From: Neoarius graeffei
Lineage: Eukaryota > Chordata > Actinopteri > Siluriformes > Ariidae
Length of the DNA stretch: 64,000 nt
NCBI RefSeq assembly: GCF_027579695.1
Contig: NC_083575.1
Location: forward strand, 34,487,382 to 34,551,381
Reading direction: 5' to 3'
The notes under the pieces: generated by a model
Database searches by the model: none
What the model saw: only the letters and a program-made list of their open reading frames with translations
What the model was told of the DNA's origin: nothing
Made by a program: the position numbers and the translations under genes
Part shown: piece by piece, positions 1 to 12,571 of the stretch
Numbering within the stretch: the stretch's first letter is position 1
Layout of the letters: the number at the start of each line of letters is the position of its first letter

Positions 1-324
1 TTACCTTCAACTTCTGATGTCGTCCTCTACTGCATCTTCCTGGCATCTCTCCTCTACAGCATAGTCAGGATGAAAGAAAAGTTGAACTGCCTCATGTTTA
101 TTATATAATTTGATCATTGTGCTGCCACAGAATGAACTGCCAGCAAGGCCTGAAACAAAGCTTTATAGACCAGAGCTGCAAGAAAAGTTTTGTGTACTCC
201 TGAAATATTGTGACATTTTATTTATTTATTTATTTTTGTGAGTGCCAAGAAGTGCAGCTATCATGGGAGAAAGACTCTACTGGGGAAAGTGTCCTGTGGG
301 GGTAACCGTGAGAGGCAAGAAGGG

Positions 325-361
<37 letters not shown>

Positions 362-619
362 TGAGAGAGAGAGAGAGAGAGAGAGAGATCTGTGTCCACC
401 TGATGATAGGGCATACCTGCTCAATTTTACAGAGTAATTGTAAGCTAACCTACTCATTTCTAATGTCCGTTCATTTTTGACCGGGAACACTACAGGTGTA
501 CTAAAATAATATGCTCAAAATTTCATGAAAATGGTAATAAGTGTGTTCAGATGCCCAGTCTGGATAAAGTCATGGAACCTCATGACTGTCAGATTAAAGG
601 AAGTACATTTTTTAGAAGG
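1..619. other. Non-coding; (GT)n(GA)n microsatellite at 327-388
   Basis: No gene is recognisable. A run of GT (about 327-358) passes directly into GA (about 359-388). The antisense ORF across it is low-complexity SLSL/THTH and is not a gene. Confidence 0.8.
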
Positions 620-635
620 AAAACTTTTAACTTGG

Positions 636-977
636 TAAGGTGGTGTCGTGGTTAGCATGGTCGCCTCACAGCAAGAAGGTTCCGGGTTCGAACCTCACAG
701 CCCACAGGGACCTTTCTGTGTGGAGTTTGCATGTTCTCCCCGTGTCTGTGTGGGTTTCCTTTGGGTGCTCCGGTTTCCCCCACAGTCCAAAGACATTTGG
801 GTTACGTAAAATACCCAGTCACTGGGTTTGTACAAAACAGTGCATACTTAGTGTCAGTCCTAAGCCTGGATATATCGGGGGGGGGGGGTTGCTTCAGGAG
901 GGGTATCCAGTGTAAAACCGATGGCAAATCAAATATGTGGAACAGAACTGCTGTGGTACAGAAGCAGATGGAAGAAG
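636..977 (+). mobile_element. V-SINE, Mermaid/DANA-like subtype, with 16-bp target duplication
   Basis: A tRNA-derived head (GTGGTTAGC A-box, GGTTCGAACC B-box) is followed by the V-SINE core (TTTGCATGTTCTCCCCGTG, then CTCCGGTTTCCCCCACAG). The 3' part (TTGCTTCAGGAGGGGTATCC) differs from the other copies here and ends in GGAAGAAGAAA. Flanks AAAACTTTTAAYTTGG at 620-635 and 978-993 are the target duplication. The 3' end resembles the RTE tails at 45165 and 50230. Confidence 0.85.
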
Positions 978-1094
978 AAAACTTTTAAATTGGTCAAATT
1001 TGACTGGAACACAAAAGGAGGGTTAAGTCTGGAGCTCTGCTATAAGCAGTAAACCAGTCATGAGAACATGAAGCTGTGTAAGCACAGGCACATA

Positions 1095-2638
1095 CAGTGG
1101 GGCAAAAAAGTATTTAGTCAGTCACCAATTGTGCAAGTTCTCCCACTTAAAAAGATGAGAGAGGCCTGTAATTTTCATCATAGGTATACCTCAACTATGA
1201 GAGACAGAATGAGAAAAAAAAAATCCAGAAAAATCACATTGTCTGATTTTTAAAGAATTTATTTGCAAATTATGGTGGAAAATAAGTATTTGGTCAATAA
1301 CAAAAGTTCATCTCAATACTTTTTTATATACCCTTTGTTGGTAATGACAGAGGTCAAACGTTTTCAGTAAGTCTTCACAAGGTTTTCACACACTGTTGCT
1401 GGTATTTTGGCGCAACACGGACTTTCAACTCCCTCCAAAGATTTTCTATGGGGTTGAGATCTGGAGACTGGCTAGGCCACTCCAGGACCTTGAAATGCTT
1501 CTTACGAAGCCACTCCTTCGTTGCCCGGGTGGTGTGTTTGGGATCATTGTCATGCTGAAAGACCCAGCCATGTTTCATCTTCAATGCCCTTGCTGATGGA
1601 AGGAGGTTTTCACTCAAAATCTCACGATACATGGCCCCATTCATTCTTTCCTTTACACAGATCAGTCGTCCTGGTCCCTTTGCAGAAAAACAGCCCCAAA
1701 GCATGATGTTTCCACCCCCGTGCTTCACAGTAGGTATGGTGTTCTTTGGATGCAACTTGGCATTCTTTCTCCTCCAAACACGACAAGTTGAGTTTTTACC
1801 AAAAAGTTCTATTTTGGTTTCATCTGACCATATGACATTCTCCCAATCCTCTTCTGGATCATCCAAATGCTCTCTAGCAAACTTCAGACCTGTACTGGCT
1901 TAAGCAGGGGGACACGTCTGGCACTGCAGGATTTGAGTCCCTGACGGCGTAGTGTGTTACTGATGGTAGCCTTTGTTACTTTGGTCCCAGCTCTCTGCAG
2001 GTCATTCACTACCGGTAGGTCCCCCCGTGTGGTTCTGGGATTTTTGCTCACTGTTCTTGTTATCATTTTGACCCCACGGGGTGAGATCTTGCGTGGAGCC
2101 CCAGATCGAGGGAGATTATCAGTGGTCTTGTATGTCTTCCATTTTCTAATAATTGCTCCCACAGTTGATTTCTTCACACCAAGTTGCTTACCTATTGCAG
2201 ATTCAGTCTTCCCAGCCTGGTGCAGGTCTACAATTTTGTTTCTGGTGTCCTTTGACAGCTCTTTGGTCTTGGCCATAGTGGAGTTTGGAGTGTGACTGTT
2301 TGAGGTTGTGGACAGGTGTCTTTTATACTGATAATGAGTTCAAACAGGTGCCATTAATACAGGTAACGAGTGGGGGACAGAGGAGCCTCTTAAAGAAGTT
2401 GTTACAGGTCTGTGAGAGCCAGAAATCTTGCTTGCTTGTAGGTGACCAAATACTTATTTTACAGAGGAATTTACCAATTAATTCATTAAAAATCCTACAA
2501 TGTGATTTCCTGGATTCTTTCCCCCCATTCTGTCTCTCATAGTTGAAGTGTACCTATGATGAAAATTACAGGCCTCTCTCATCTTTTAAGTGGGAGAACT
2601 TGCACAATTGGTGGCTGACTAAATTTTTTGCCCCACTG
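1095..2638 (-). mobile_element. Tc1-like DD34E transposon, transposase broken
   Basis: Long inverted ends start CAGTGGGGCAAAAAAGT and are flanked by TA (1093-1094 and 2639-2640). The minus-strand transposase starts at 2276 with [20 protein letters not shown], a paired-type helix-turn-helix. It continues after a small deletion near 1870-1885, with catalytic blocks [16 protein letters not shown] and NPIENLWRE. The C-terminal 40 or so residues are missing. It is therefore non-autonomous now. Confidence 0.93.
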
Positions 2639-2981
2639 TAAATATCAGGACAAACACTAAACTGATCCGACTGCCTGAGTACGTCACAAAAATAGTTTCA
2701 GCAACTTTCAAATGAAACAACACTAACCACTAGCTTTAGCATCATAAACAAGCTAACATCGCAGTAATAAGCAATTATTGGACGAGGTTGAATAAAATAT
2801 TGTGATTTGTTCGTGGCAAGCAAGTGTTCACATTCCCAAATGTTTTCACACATCAGTCCTGCAGATGGCGCTCATGCACTAAGGATGCAAGTTGCTAATC
2901 AACTTGAAGAAGAAGGAGGAGGGAGAGAGACAGACAGACAGCAACCAACCACATGGGCACTAGTTCACTGTTCTTCTAAGG

Positions 2982-3237
2982 CAGGGGTGTCAAACCTGAT
3001 CCATAAAGGGCCTTGTGGCTGCAGGTTTTCATTCCAGCCATGCAGCAGCACACCTGACTTGGCTCATTCAATCAACTGAACTGTCTTCACACAGTCAAAT
3101 ACTTGCAGCCACACCCACCCTTGATTAAAGGGTGGGTGTGTCAGTTGATTGAATAAGCCAAATCAGGGTGCTGCTGCATGGCTGGAATGAAAACCTGCAG
3201 CCACACGGCCCTTTATGGATCAGGTTTGACACCCCTG
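2982..3237. mobile_element. Palindromic hAT MITE, 256 bp, perfect 8-bp duplication
   Basis: Ends CAGGGGTGTCAAACCTGATC are inverted repeats and the arms pair over most of the length. The 8-bp target duplication TTCTAAGG (2974-2981, 3238-3245) is intact, so it is young. A sister copy lies at 27583-27838. Confidence 0.95.
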
Positions 3238-3564
3238 TTCTAAGGTCCCCACTTTTATCTGTGTGGGTCCCCCCCGATATGTTTACGCATTTATTTCCGA
3301 ACATATTGATTGTCATTTCTCACAAACCTTTGAAAATGTCTTGTTTGGCTTCTTTTTCTTAATTTACATACCCTTCTTTTAAAACAAAGCAATTCTACAT
3401 TCTTCATCTGATCCTTTTATTTGCAAAATCACATCTCCATGAATCCGTAGCCATTTATCCTGTTCTACAGGGTCGCAGGCAAGCTGGAGCCTATCCCAGC
3501 TGACTATGGGTGAGAGGCGGGGTACACCCTGGACAAGTCGCCAGGTCATCACAAGCCTGACATA

Positions 3565-6363
3565 CAGTGGTGCTTGAAAGTATGTGAACCCTTTAGAATT
3601 TTCTATATTTATGCATAAATATGACCTAAAACATCATCAGATTTTCACACAAGTCCTAAAAGTAGATAAAGAGAACCCAGTTAAACAAATGAGACAAAAA
3701 TATTCTACTTGGTCATTTATTTATTGAGGAAAATGATCCAATATCACATATCTGTGAGTGGCAAAAGTATGTGAACCTCTAGGATTAGCAGTTAATTTGA
3801 AGGTGAAATTAGAGTCAGGTGTTTTCAATCAATGGGATGACAATCAGGTGTGAGTGGGCACCCTGTTTTATTTAAAGAACAGGGATCGATCAAAGTCTGA
3901 TCTTCACAACACATGAAGTGTATCATGGCATGAACAAAGGAGATTTCTGAGGACCTCAGAAAAAGTGTTGTTGATGCTCATCAGGCTGGAAAAGGTTACA
4001 AAACCGTCTCTAAAGAGTTTGGATTCCACCAATCCACAGTCAGACAGATTGTGTACAAATGGAGGAAATGCAAGACCATTGTTACCCTCCCCAGGAGTGG
4101 TCGACCAACAAAGATCACTCCAAGAGCAAGGCGTATAATAGTCGGCGAGGTCACAAAGGACCCCAGGGTAACTCCTAAGCAACTGAAGGCCTCTCTCACA
4201 TTGGCTAATGTTAATGTTCATGAGTCCACCATCAGGAGAACATTGAACAACAATGGTGTGCATGGCAGGGTTGCAAGGAGAAAGCCACTGCTCTCCAAAA
4301 AGAACATTGCTGCTCATCTGCAGTTTGCTAAAGATCACATGGACAGAAGGCTATTGGAAAAATGTTTTGTGGATGGATGAGACCAAAATAGACCAGTTCA
4401 CAGATACGGCAAACCGCAAGGAGTTGTGGGAAAGGTCAAAGGTTAAGGCCTCATAAACGAGAAAAGTAGAGCATGTCAACAATGGCAGAGGCTACAGGCT
4501 CGCTGTGGGGACACTGTTGTGTTGTCGATTGCTACAAAGGACGTCGACTGCTTGAACAGTGGATGCGAGAAGACTGTAGTGTACATTTAAGTGAGTGTAT
4601 ACAGAAAAAATTATGTGAATCCAAGCACACAGTTTAACGCAAAAGTTCGTTTATATCCCGACCTTGTCAGCTGTCAGATTTATGTTAATGGACCCGGTAA
4701 GCTGGTAAATAATATTTATTTTTTTTCTTTACCAAATTCTAACAGAAAACAAGAGCGCCCAAAAGGGAAAACCGAGCCGAGCCGAGCCGCCTCACGGCTG
4801 TAATGCAAATTGCTTTCCTCCTCCGTATACAAGTGCGCTTCCATGGCAGGGAAAAAGAAACTACATTTTGGCGCCTATGTAGCTAGTCCCCTATTTAAAC
4901 AAATAGGAGTCATTCAGGATTCAGCCATGTTTTTGCTCCGTGTTTTTACTCGACCAAAGTTATACAGTATTATGAGCTTTAAATTGCATAAATAAAACCA
5001 TTTGGTGAAACTTTGAAGAAGAGATTGTACTGGTTTAAAGTTTTTACCTAACGTTTTCATGTCGACTCCAATTAATACACTAGTAGAATCGATGACTAGT
5101 TTAGGAGGCCAAAACTTTTTTTTCAATTTTTGACTGTACCAGCCTGAAAAAACTTGCGACAGTCAAATGGAAAAAAAGCAAGCTGGTCATGTTGTACTGG
5201 ACTAATCTATGACTGAGTATAGTAAGTGATACTAGTACTGATACAATAAAAGAGACGACTGTAATCTGGTAGGCAGCACGATTTATATTATTTCTCCGTG
5301 TCAGATGTTGACCTGTCAAAAACTGCAGTGGGCGTGGCAGTATCACCGGGTACATACCTCGATTTTCCTTCGTCTTCCTTGGACGGTACAGGCTGGATTT
5401 TCAAAATATCTGTGGCATATGCAAGCACCCTTAACTCTTCTACCCCCATGGTAGTTGGCAATCCCCGTTCTCTCATATCCATAAGGCGCATTTACTAAGG
5501 TTTGGCTTGTTTGCCGCTATGTTTTCATCTCCGATGAGGCCTCGACCTTTGACCCTGCACATGCGCGGCGATATCTGTGAACTGGTCTATAGAACTTTTT
5601 GGTTTAAATGAGAAGTGTTGTGTTTGGAGAAAGGGAAACACTGCATTCCAGCATAAGAACCTTATCCCATCTGTGAAACATGGTGGTGGTAGTATCGTGG
5701 TTTGGGCCTGTTTTGCTGCATCTGGGCCAGGATGGCTTGACATCATTGATGGAACAATGAATTCTGAATTATACCAGTGAATTCTGAAGGAAAATGTCAG
5801 GACATCTGTCCATGAACTGAATCTCAAGAGAAGGTGGGTCATGCAGCAAGACAACGACCCTAAGCACACAAGTCGTTCTACCAAAGAATGGTTAAAGAAG
5901 AATAAAGTTAATGTTTTGGAATGGCCAAGTCAAAGTCCTGACCTTAATCCAATTGAAATGTTGTGGAAGGACCTGAAGCGAGCAGTTGATGTGAGGAAAC
6001 CCACCAACATCCCAGAGTTGAAGCTGTTCTGTACGGAGGAATGGGCTAAAATTCCTCCAAGCCAGTGTGCAGGACTGATCAACAGTTACTGGAAACGTTT
6101 AGTTGCAGTTATTGCTGCACAAGGAGGTCACACCAGATACTGAAAGCAAAGGTTCACATACTTTTGCCACTCACAGATATGTAATATTGGATCATTTTCC
6201 TCAATAAAGAAATGACCAAGTATAATATTTTTGTCTCATTTGTTTAACTGGGTTCTCTTTATCTACTTTTAGGACTTGTGTGAAAATCTGATGTTGTTTT
6301 AGGTCATATTTATGCAGAAATATAGAAAATTCTAAAGGGTTCACAAACTTTCAAGCACCACTG
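3565..6363 (+). mobile_element. Tc1-like transposon carrying a second transposon
   Basis: Ends CAGTGGTGCTTGAAAGT are flanked by TA at 3563-3564 and 6364-6365. The transposase runs from ATG 3925 and is interrupted at the WMDETK block by a 1.2-kb insertion (4390-5588). It resumes with [24 protein letters not shown] and [10 protein letters not shown] and ends at 6143. Damage: TGA as codon 3 (3931-3933), a short deletion near 4340 and a stop near 5778. Same family as 47617-49227. Confidence 0.93.
4390..5588. mobile_element. ISL2EU-like DNA transposon remnant inside Tc1
   Basis: The terminal inverted repeat AGACCAGTTCACAGATA is at both ends with a dinucleotide AT duplication (4388-4389, 5589-5590). 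Removing it restores the Tc1 reading ATAGAACTTTTTGG. Inside, about 4480-4620 (plus) reads CCVVDCYKGRRLLEQW, resembling a decayed THAP zinc finger. A minus-strand ORF at 5288-5491 is unassigned. Confidence 0.75.
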
Positions 6364-6577
6364 TACAGACAAACAACCATTCACAGTCAATTTAGAGCCA
6401 CCAATTAGCCTAACCTGCATGTCTTTGGACTGTGGGGGAAACCGGAGCACCTGGAGGAAACCCACACAGACACCAGGAGAACATGCACACAGAAAGGCCC
6501 TCGCTGGCCGCTGGGCTCAAAACCAGGACCTTCTTGCTGTGAGGCGACAGTGCTAACCACTACACCACTGTGCCGCT

Positions 6578-7602
6578 CCTCCGTGAAGTCAAATTCTCGA
6601 CCATCTTTTCTGATTTTCAAAAAAAGAAATCAAACTTATTCAATTTATTACCAGCTTTATAATAAATTTCATACATTCAATAAGTGTCATAAATAATAAA
6701 TCATAATAATCATAATAATCAATTCTACTGGACTGTCAAAGACTTTTTCTCATGAATAAATACTAACTGAAGCATACAGGTTGCTTTTTCTTCTAAATTA
6801 AAGTACAACAGAAATGTTGTAATGAAAACAAGTTTCAGTTTTCACCCATATTGGAACTCCAATATTTCAGTATCTAAAGGTTGCATATAGGTTATCCTTC
6901 AGGTATATTTTACCATGAACCAAATGAAGCATTTTGTTGAGTTTAAGCTGTGTGTCATAAATTCAGGGCATTTTATTAGCATTTGAAAATGCTTTCATAG
7001 GCCATGAGTGCTGTGCATGCATGCGAACACCACACTTTCAAAAAATCATTTTGCAAAAATAAGGCAGAACACCATCACAAATTTTGGATATGTTAAAAAC
7101 AGACATCTAATCTTTCTAAAACAGTCAATTTTATGTTGGTGGATGCTGTCTTTTTTTTTTGCTATAACATGCCAAAAACGTCACCAAATTATTTTTTTTT
7201 CCATTTTTAAACTTTAATATCTTCCAAACCGCTCATCAGAGAAGGGCAGTTTTAGAATACAAAGTACAAAGTATAAATGGGAAGGTGTTTGTACAATATC
7301 AAGCCTCTGTCTTTGAAATTGCACTTTCCACAGTCCTTCAAATATACTGCCACAGAGCATAGTGTAGAATTTCCGAACAAATTCAAGCCCCCAGAATTCT
7401 ATGATAAACCAAAAGCACACATGTAAAAGTCCATATTCTACAAGTACTGGTGCCAGATTTTGGCCCTTGAAAATGTGAAGGTCCTAGCTTAAATACTTTT
7501 CTAGTTACAGCAATCTCAAAGTGGCTCCCCAAAAAACTCTGCTCAAAACAGGTCCGAGGTTAGTTGCAAAAATGTTTTTTAATGACAAAACTATATAAGG
7601 AG
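6578..7602. other. No recognisable gene; A/T-rich unique sequence
   Basis: Only short shadow ORFs are present. I see no transposon ends, splice-consistent exon or RNA gene. Confidence 0.6.
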
Positions 7603-7918
7603 GGCGGCACGATGGTGTAGTGGTTAGCGCTGTTGCCTCACAGCAAGAAGGTCCGGGTTCGAGCCTCGTGGCCGGCGAGGGCCTTTCTGTGCAGAGTCTG
7701 CATGTTCTCTGCGTGGGTTTCCTCCAGGTGCTCCGGTTTCCCCCACAGTCCAAAGACATGCAGGTTAGGTTAACTGGTGACTCTAAATTGACCGTAGGTG
7801 TGAATGTGAGTGTGAATGGTTGTCTGTGTCTGTGTGTCAGCCCTGTGATGACCTGACGACTTGTCCAGGGTGTACCCCGCCTTAGAACAGGATAAAGTGG
7901 CTACAGATAATGAGATGA
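7603..7918 (+). mobile_element. V-SINE
   Basis: Full head, core and GATAATGAGATGA tail. It lies tail-to-tail with the next SINE, about 10 bp away, so the two form a large inverted repeat upstream of ppm1g. Confidence 0.93.
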
Positions 7919-7927
7919 ACTATAAGG

Positions 7928-8836
7928 AGTTCTCATCTCATCTCATTATCTCTAGCCGCTTTATCCTGTTCTACAGGGTCGCAAGCAAGCTGGAGCCTAT
8001 CCCAACTGACTACCCTTACGAAAATCTACCATGGTTTACTATGGTTTTACCATGGTTTTTATGTAGTAACCATGATTCTACCATGGTATCTCATGGTTAT
8101 TCTAAGTACTATGAACCAACCATAGTATTACTATGGTTCATCCATGGTAGTAACCATGGATCTACTATGGTATTTCATGGTGATTCTAAGTACTATGAAC
8201 CAACCATAGCATTACTGTGGTTTATCCATAGTACTGCAGTAGCTGTGGTAACATCATAGTTGTATGTGTAATAGGTCATAGTAACTAGGAAATTAGTTTA
8301 AAAGGGATAGTATGGTTTTTAAAAGGATGCACTAACTGTAGTATTACCATGCTTTCGTCCAACAGTCAATGCTGTAGAGAAGGATCTCGATTAACAGCCC
8401 AGATACATTAACATTTACTTAGAACCTAAAAATTTAAGTGAACATTGATGTAAAATGCACCATGGTTTTCATGGTTGCCCAAAAAACCATGAAAACCATG
8501 AATAACTATAAACCATGGTAAATTTTCATAGTAAAACCATGGTTAATTTTCATAAGGGTACGGGCGAAGGCGGGGTACACCCTGGACAAGTCGCCAGGTC
8601 ATCACAGGGCTGACACTGACAACCATTCAAACTTACGGTCAATTTAGAGTCACCAGTTAACCTAACCTGCATGTCTTTGGACTGTGGGGGAAACCGGAGC
8701 ACCCGGAGGAAACCCACGCGTTCATGGGGAGAACATGCAAACTCCGCACAGAAAGGCCCTCGCCGGCCACGGGGCTCGAACCCGGACCTTCTTGCTGTGA
8801 GGCGACAGCGCTAACCACTACACCACCGTGCCGCCC
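7928..8836 (-). mobile_element. V-SINE interrupted by a MITE
   Basis: The tail part 7928-8010 and the rest 8561-8836 are contiguous in the consensus (CTGAC-TA-CGGGCG) once the 546-bp insertion is removed. Confidence 0.92.
8013..8558. mobile_element. MITE with CCCTTAYGAAAAT ends and many CCATGG palindromes
   Basis: Inverted ends CCCTTACGAAAAT and CCCTTATGAAAAT have a TA duplication (8011-8012, 8559-8560). The interior is built from repeated ACCATGGT and CTATGGTT words and has no coding capacity. The TA target suggests a Tc1/mariner-type source, but the family is not identified. Confidence 0.88.
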
Positions 8837-9514
8837 ACTCCTATTGTATGATTGTATTTGTCAATTTAAAAACTTAAAAAATGACTCTTCTTCAGAAGGA
8901 TCCGACACGGAAGGACTCGTTTTCCCAAGGAAGCATCCTTGACATTGAGAAGCACTCGTTCTTGTTTTCCTGCGTAAATGTCACGCAGCCAGTGTTTTCA
9001 CCAGCGCGAGCTCTCTTTCGTGTATGTGTCATGCGCAAAAGCTCGAGCTTCCGCTTCCGGGTAGAATCTCAGTCAGCCCTGTGTGAAATGGATGTGATGG
9101 GCTGTTGATTATGTTAGCTCTTACACGTGTTAGATTACTTGTGTATTTTGGAAGAGAGCTCATTTGCATCGGAGTTTGAACCGAAGCGCGGTTCGGGTTG
9201 TGTTCGATTGTTAGAGCGCTCGTTTCTGACTGCTTACAGGTTCGAGTTCGGTTAAAAATAAATAAATAAATAAATAAAAATCCCGCAGCATCTCTTGTGT
9301 TAGCAGTGAGTGAGTGATCTGGTTAAAGTCCCGGGTGGACGGACAGCTAGGTTTCTCAGAGTGAAATGTGTGACAGACCCGTTGTGTAGACACACACACA
9401 CACAGCACGCCTTTAAGACTTTTAAATACTCTTTCGTGACCCTTTAGCGGGTTTTGTTTGTCCTGCTTGCTGTTTTGTTTTAAACATTACCCCGGTCGGA
9501 GGCTGTAGGACAGC
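8837..9514 (+). promoter_or_regulatory. ppm1g promoter and 5' UTR region
   Basis: The interval between the last SINE and the ppm1g start codon has no competing ORF. It contains an NRF1-like ATGCGCAA (about 9031) and an ETS-type CTTCCGG (about 9054), typical of TATA-less housekeeping promoters. The transcription start cannot be fixed from sequence. An A-rich AAAT repeat lies at about 9255-9280. Confidence 0.5.
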
Positions 9515-12502
9515 ATGGGGGCGTACCTGTCGAAGCCCAATACGGAGAAAAGCATAGCTGATGGAGGAAACCACAAACTGAGCTACGGACTCGCGGCCAT
9601 GCAGGGATGGCGCGTCTCAATGGAGGTAAACATGTCGCTTAGCCTCCTGCGCCTCAGAAACAGCGGTTTCACTTTCACACGCAGATGGACTAGTGAAGAA
9701 AGATTCATTGTGTGCTTTAGGAAGAAGGAAAAGCTGATTGATTGATTAATAATCCTCCCAGCAGTGTTTGTGTGCTTTAGGAAGAAGGAAAAGCTGATTG
9801 ATTGATTAGTAATCCTCCCAGCAGTGTTTGTGTGCTTTGGGAAGAAGGAAAAGCTGATTGATTGATTGATTAGTAATCCTCCCAGCAGTGTTTGTGTGGT
9901 GTGCAGCTTTTCGCGCCTTTCGCTCTGTGTGTTTGACGTCAGGGATCATGGCGCTGCTCTGTGGCTTCTCACTCCTCCAATCCTCATGATTCTCCTGTGT
10001 GTTGTTTTCAGGACGCTCATAACTGCATCCCTGAGCTGGATGAAGACACGGCGATGTTCGCGGTTTATGATGGACACGGAGGTAAACACGGCTTTAATGT
10101 GCTGCTCGAGAGATTTCTTAAAGCAAGCGAAGCGATGGAAATATTCAATCTCTTGTGAATTTCTTTCTCTTTACTGCCAGGTGAAGAGGTTGCTCTGTAT
10201 TGCTCCAGGTATTTACCGGATATCATAAAAGAGCAGAAAGCATATAAAGATGGGAAACTGCAAAAGGTAAGCTGGGTTACACTGTACACAAACCTTTCTT
10301 TCTTCTCTACAAAGCACAACTTTATCAAGTCAACTTTATTGTCAAATATGCTATAGACCCCTTTCACTGACGTCACCCGAAACCGGAAGTAAACAGACCC
10401 TGCGCCATTTTGGAAGACCAACAAACTCGTGATAACGGCAGCGGTATGTGAACCCACGAGAATAAAGTGGAGTGGCAAACGACTTAAACAAACAAATCTG
10501 AGCCGTTTTATTTATGATTTATTGGCCCAACAGTAGACTTGAAAGAAACCTGTGTGAGACTTGGCAAAAAACTGTGGATATAATGGTTAAGTCTGTGCAT
10601 GATCTGTGGACACTTTGAGGTAAGCAAACGCAAGAAATTCAGATTTAAAACATGCTAAATTGGCCTCAAGTTGATAACTGTATGAGGAGCAAGCCTCCCA
10701 GACTTCTACAATTTAATAATAATAATAATTTAGGATGGTTTGGGGCTTGCTCTCCCTCCTATTATATAAATAAAGCATAGTTATTGTGTAGGCATATATC
10801 ATAAATACATATGTATAATTTGGATAAATTAACCTAAATTATGGATACCTTAATAGTAACAAAGTATTAATTTTTCAACTGAAAAGATATATTATTAAAA
10901 GATAAATATCAACAAGATTACCTTGGCCATAACTATGTGTAGGTTATTCTTAACAACAGCTGTAATATCACGAACCAAGCCACTAACAACATAATTGTAA
11001 GCCTGTAGCCCTTTGTAGGCTTTCAAGTCATCAGCAGTGTAGGCACTGGGTGTAAACAACAAATAGTTTACAATGTCTGGGTAGCAAACAGATGGCAGAA
11101 TTGGTGTCAGGTCCTCCTTATGTTTCCATTCTCCCTTGCCGCGAGTCTTATCATATGGGTCAAACCCATCAATCACAGCCAGTTTCTCCACATACCGCGC
11201 CCTTTCTGCAGCTGGTAATGTACTCACATAACCCGAATTATCAGCCATCATGTCACTTTACTCTCGCTCGTACTTTGTTTTATATTGTGAGTGCATGTAC
11301 TTGGTCTTCCAATATGGTGCTTAACAAAATCTCGCGGCGCGGTGACGTCATGCGGTAGCCCTCTATAGAGGGCTGCCGCGTGACATCACCGTACCGCGTG
11401 ATTTTGTTAGGGCGCCATATTGGAAGACCAAATACATACATACATACATACTCACAATACAAAACAAACTACAAGCGAGAGTGAAGTGATATTACAGCTG
11501 TTGTGAAGTGACACGATGGCTGATAATTCTGGTTATGTGAGTACATTACCAGCTGCAGAAAGGGCATGGTATGTGGAGAAACTGGCTGTGATTGATGGGT
11601 TTGACCCATATGATAAGACTCGGGGCAAGGGAGAATGGAAACATAAGGAGGACCTGACACCAATTCTGCCATCTGTTTGCTACCCAGACATTGTAAACTA
11701 TTGCAATCTGTATTCATGCTGTTATGGATTTTTTTTTAATTTCATAATTTATTTTTAATTTACTACTTATCTGTTTTTTTATTTATATATCTTTGAATTA
11801 TTTGGACATGGGGGGAAAAACTATATTTAAAATCCAAAGAGGGATGGAGGGAGGAAAATTAAAACAAAAGAAAGAAATGAAATGTATAACATAAATGTGA
11901 TAAAATTAAGGATGTTTTTATTCAGTAAACATTTAAAAAATGTTCTACAACACTCTAGCCTAGTGACTTACCAGTAACAAAATGGTCTGAACATATTCTG
12001 TACTGCTGTAGACTTGAAGTATTCAGATCCGCTCTGCATAAAGCAGCTAAATCCTCTCTCTGTCTCCTGGCAGAAAGCTCCTTGGGTTGCTCCCCTTGTC
12101 TCTCAATCACAGCTGGTATTCTGTAGAAAGACTTCTTTTCACCTTTCCCATCAGCTTTGTTAGAACACCCTAACACAGCACAAAAGTTTACCATTGTAGG
12201 TTTTTGATGAATCAAGTGCCTCGTGGGTTCACATGCCGCGCGCTGCTGTTATTTCCCCCTAATCACGAGTTTGTTGGTCTTCCAATATGGCGCAGGGTTT
12301 GTTTACTTCCGGTTTCGGGTGACGTTAGTGCAAAGGATCTATACATGCTCGACATACAGCACAGATGAAATTTCAGTCCTCTCTGACCCACGGTGCAAAC
12401 AGGCAATGCAATAAATAAAAATAGAATAATTTAAAAAAACAAACAACAATATAAACAGCATAAACACTCTAGATATGAACTAGACATAGACTAAACACTC
12501 AT

Positions 12503-12571
<69 letters not shown>

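Larger units (their letters stand above)
3440..6577 (-). mobile_element. V-SINE split by a Tc1 element
   Basis: The tail half is at 3440-3562 and the head half at 6366-6577, in the same orientation. Together they give one SINE interrupted at the ACA-TA-GAC site of the core 3' region. The Tc1 at 3565-6363 fills the gap. Confidence 0.9.

Noticed and set aside
230-490. ORF with SLSLSL and THTHTH runs
   Set aside because: Translation of a (GT)n(GA)n microsatellite.
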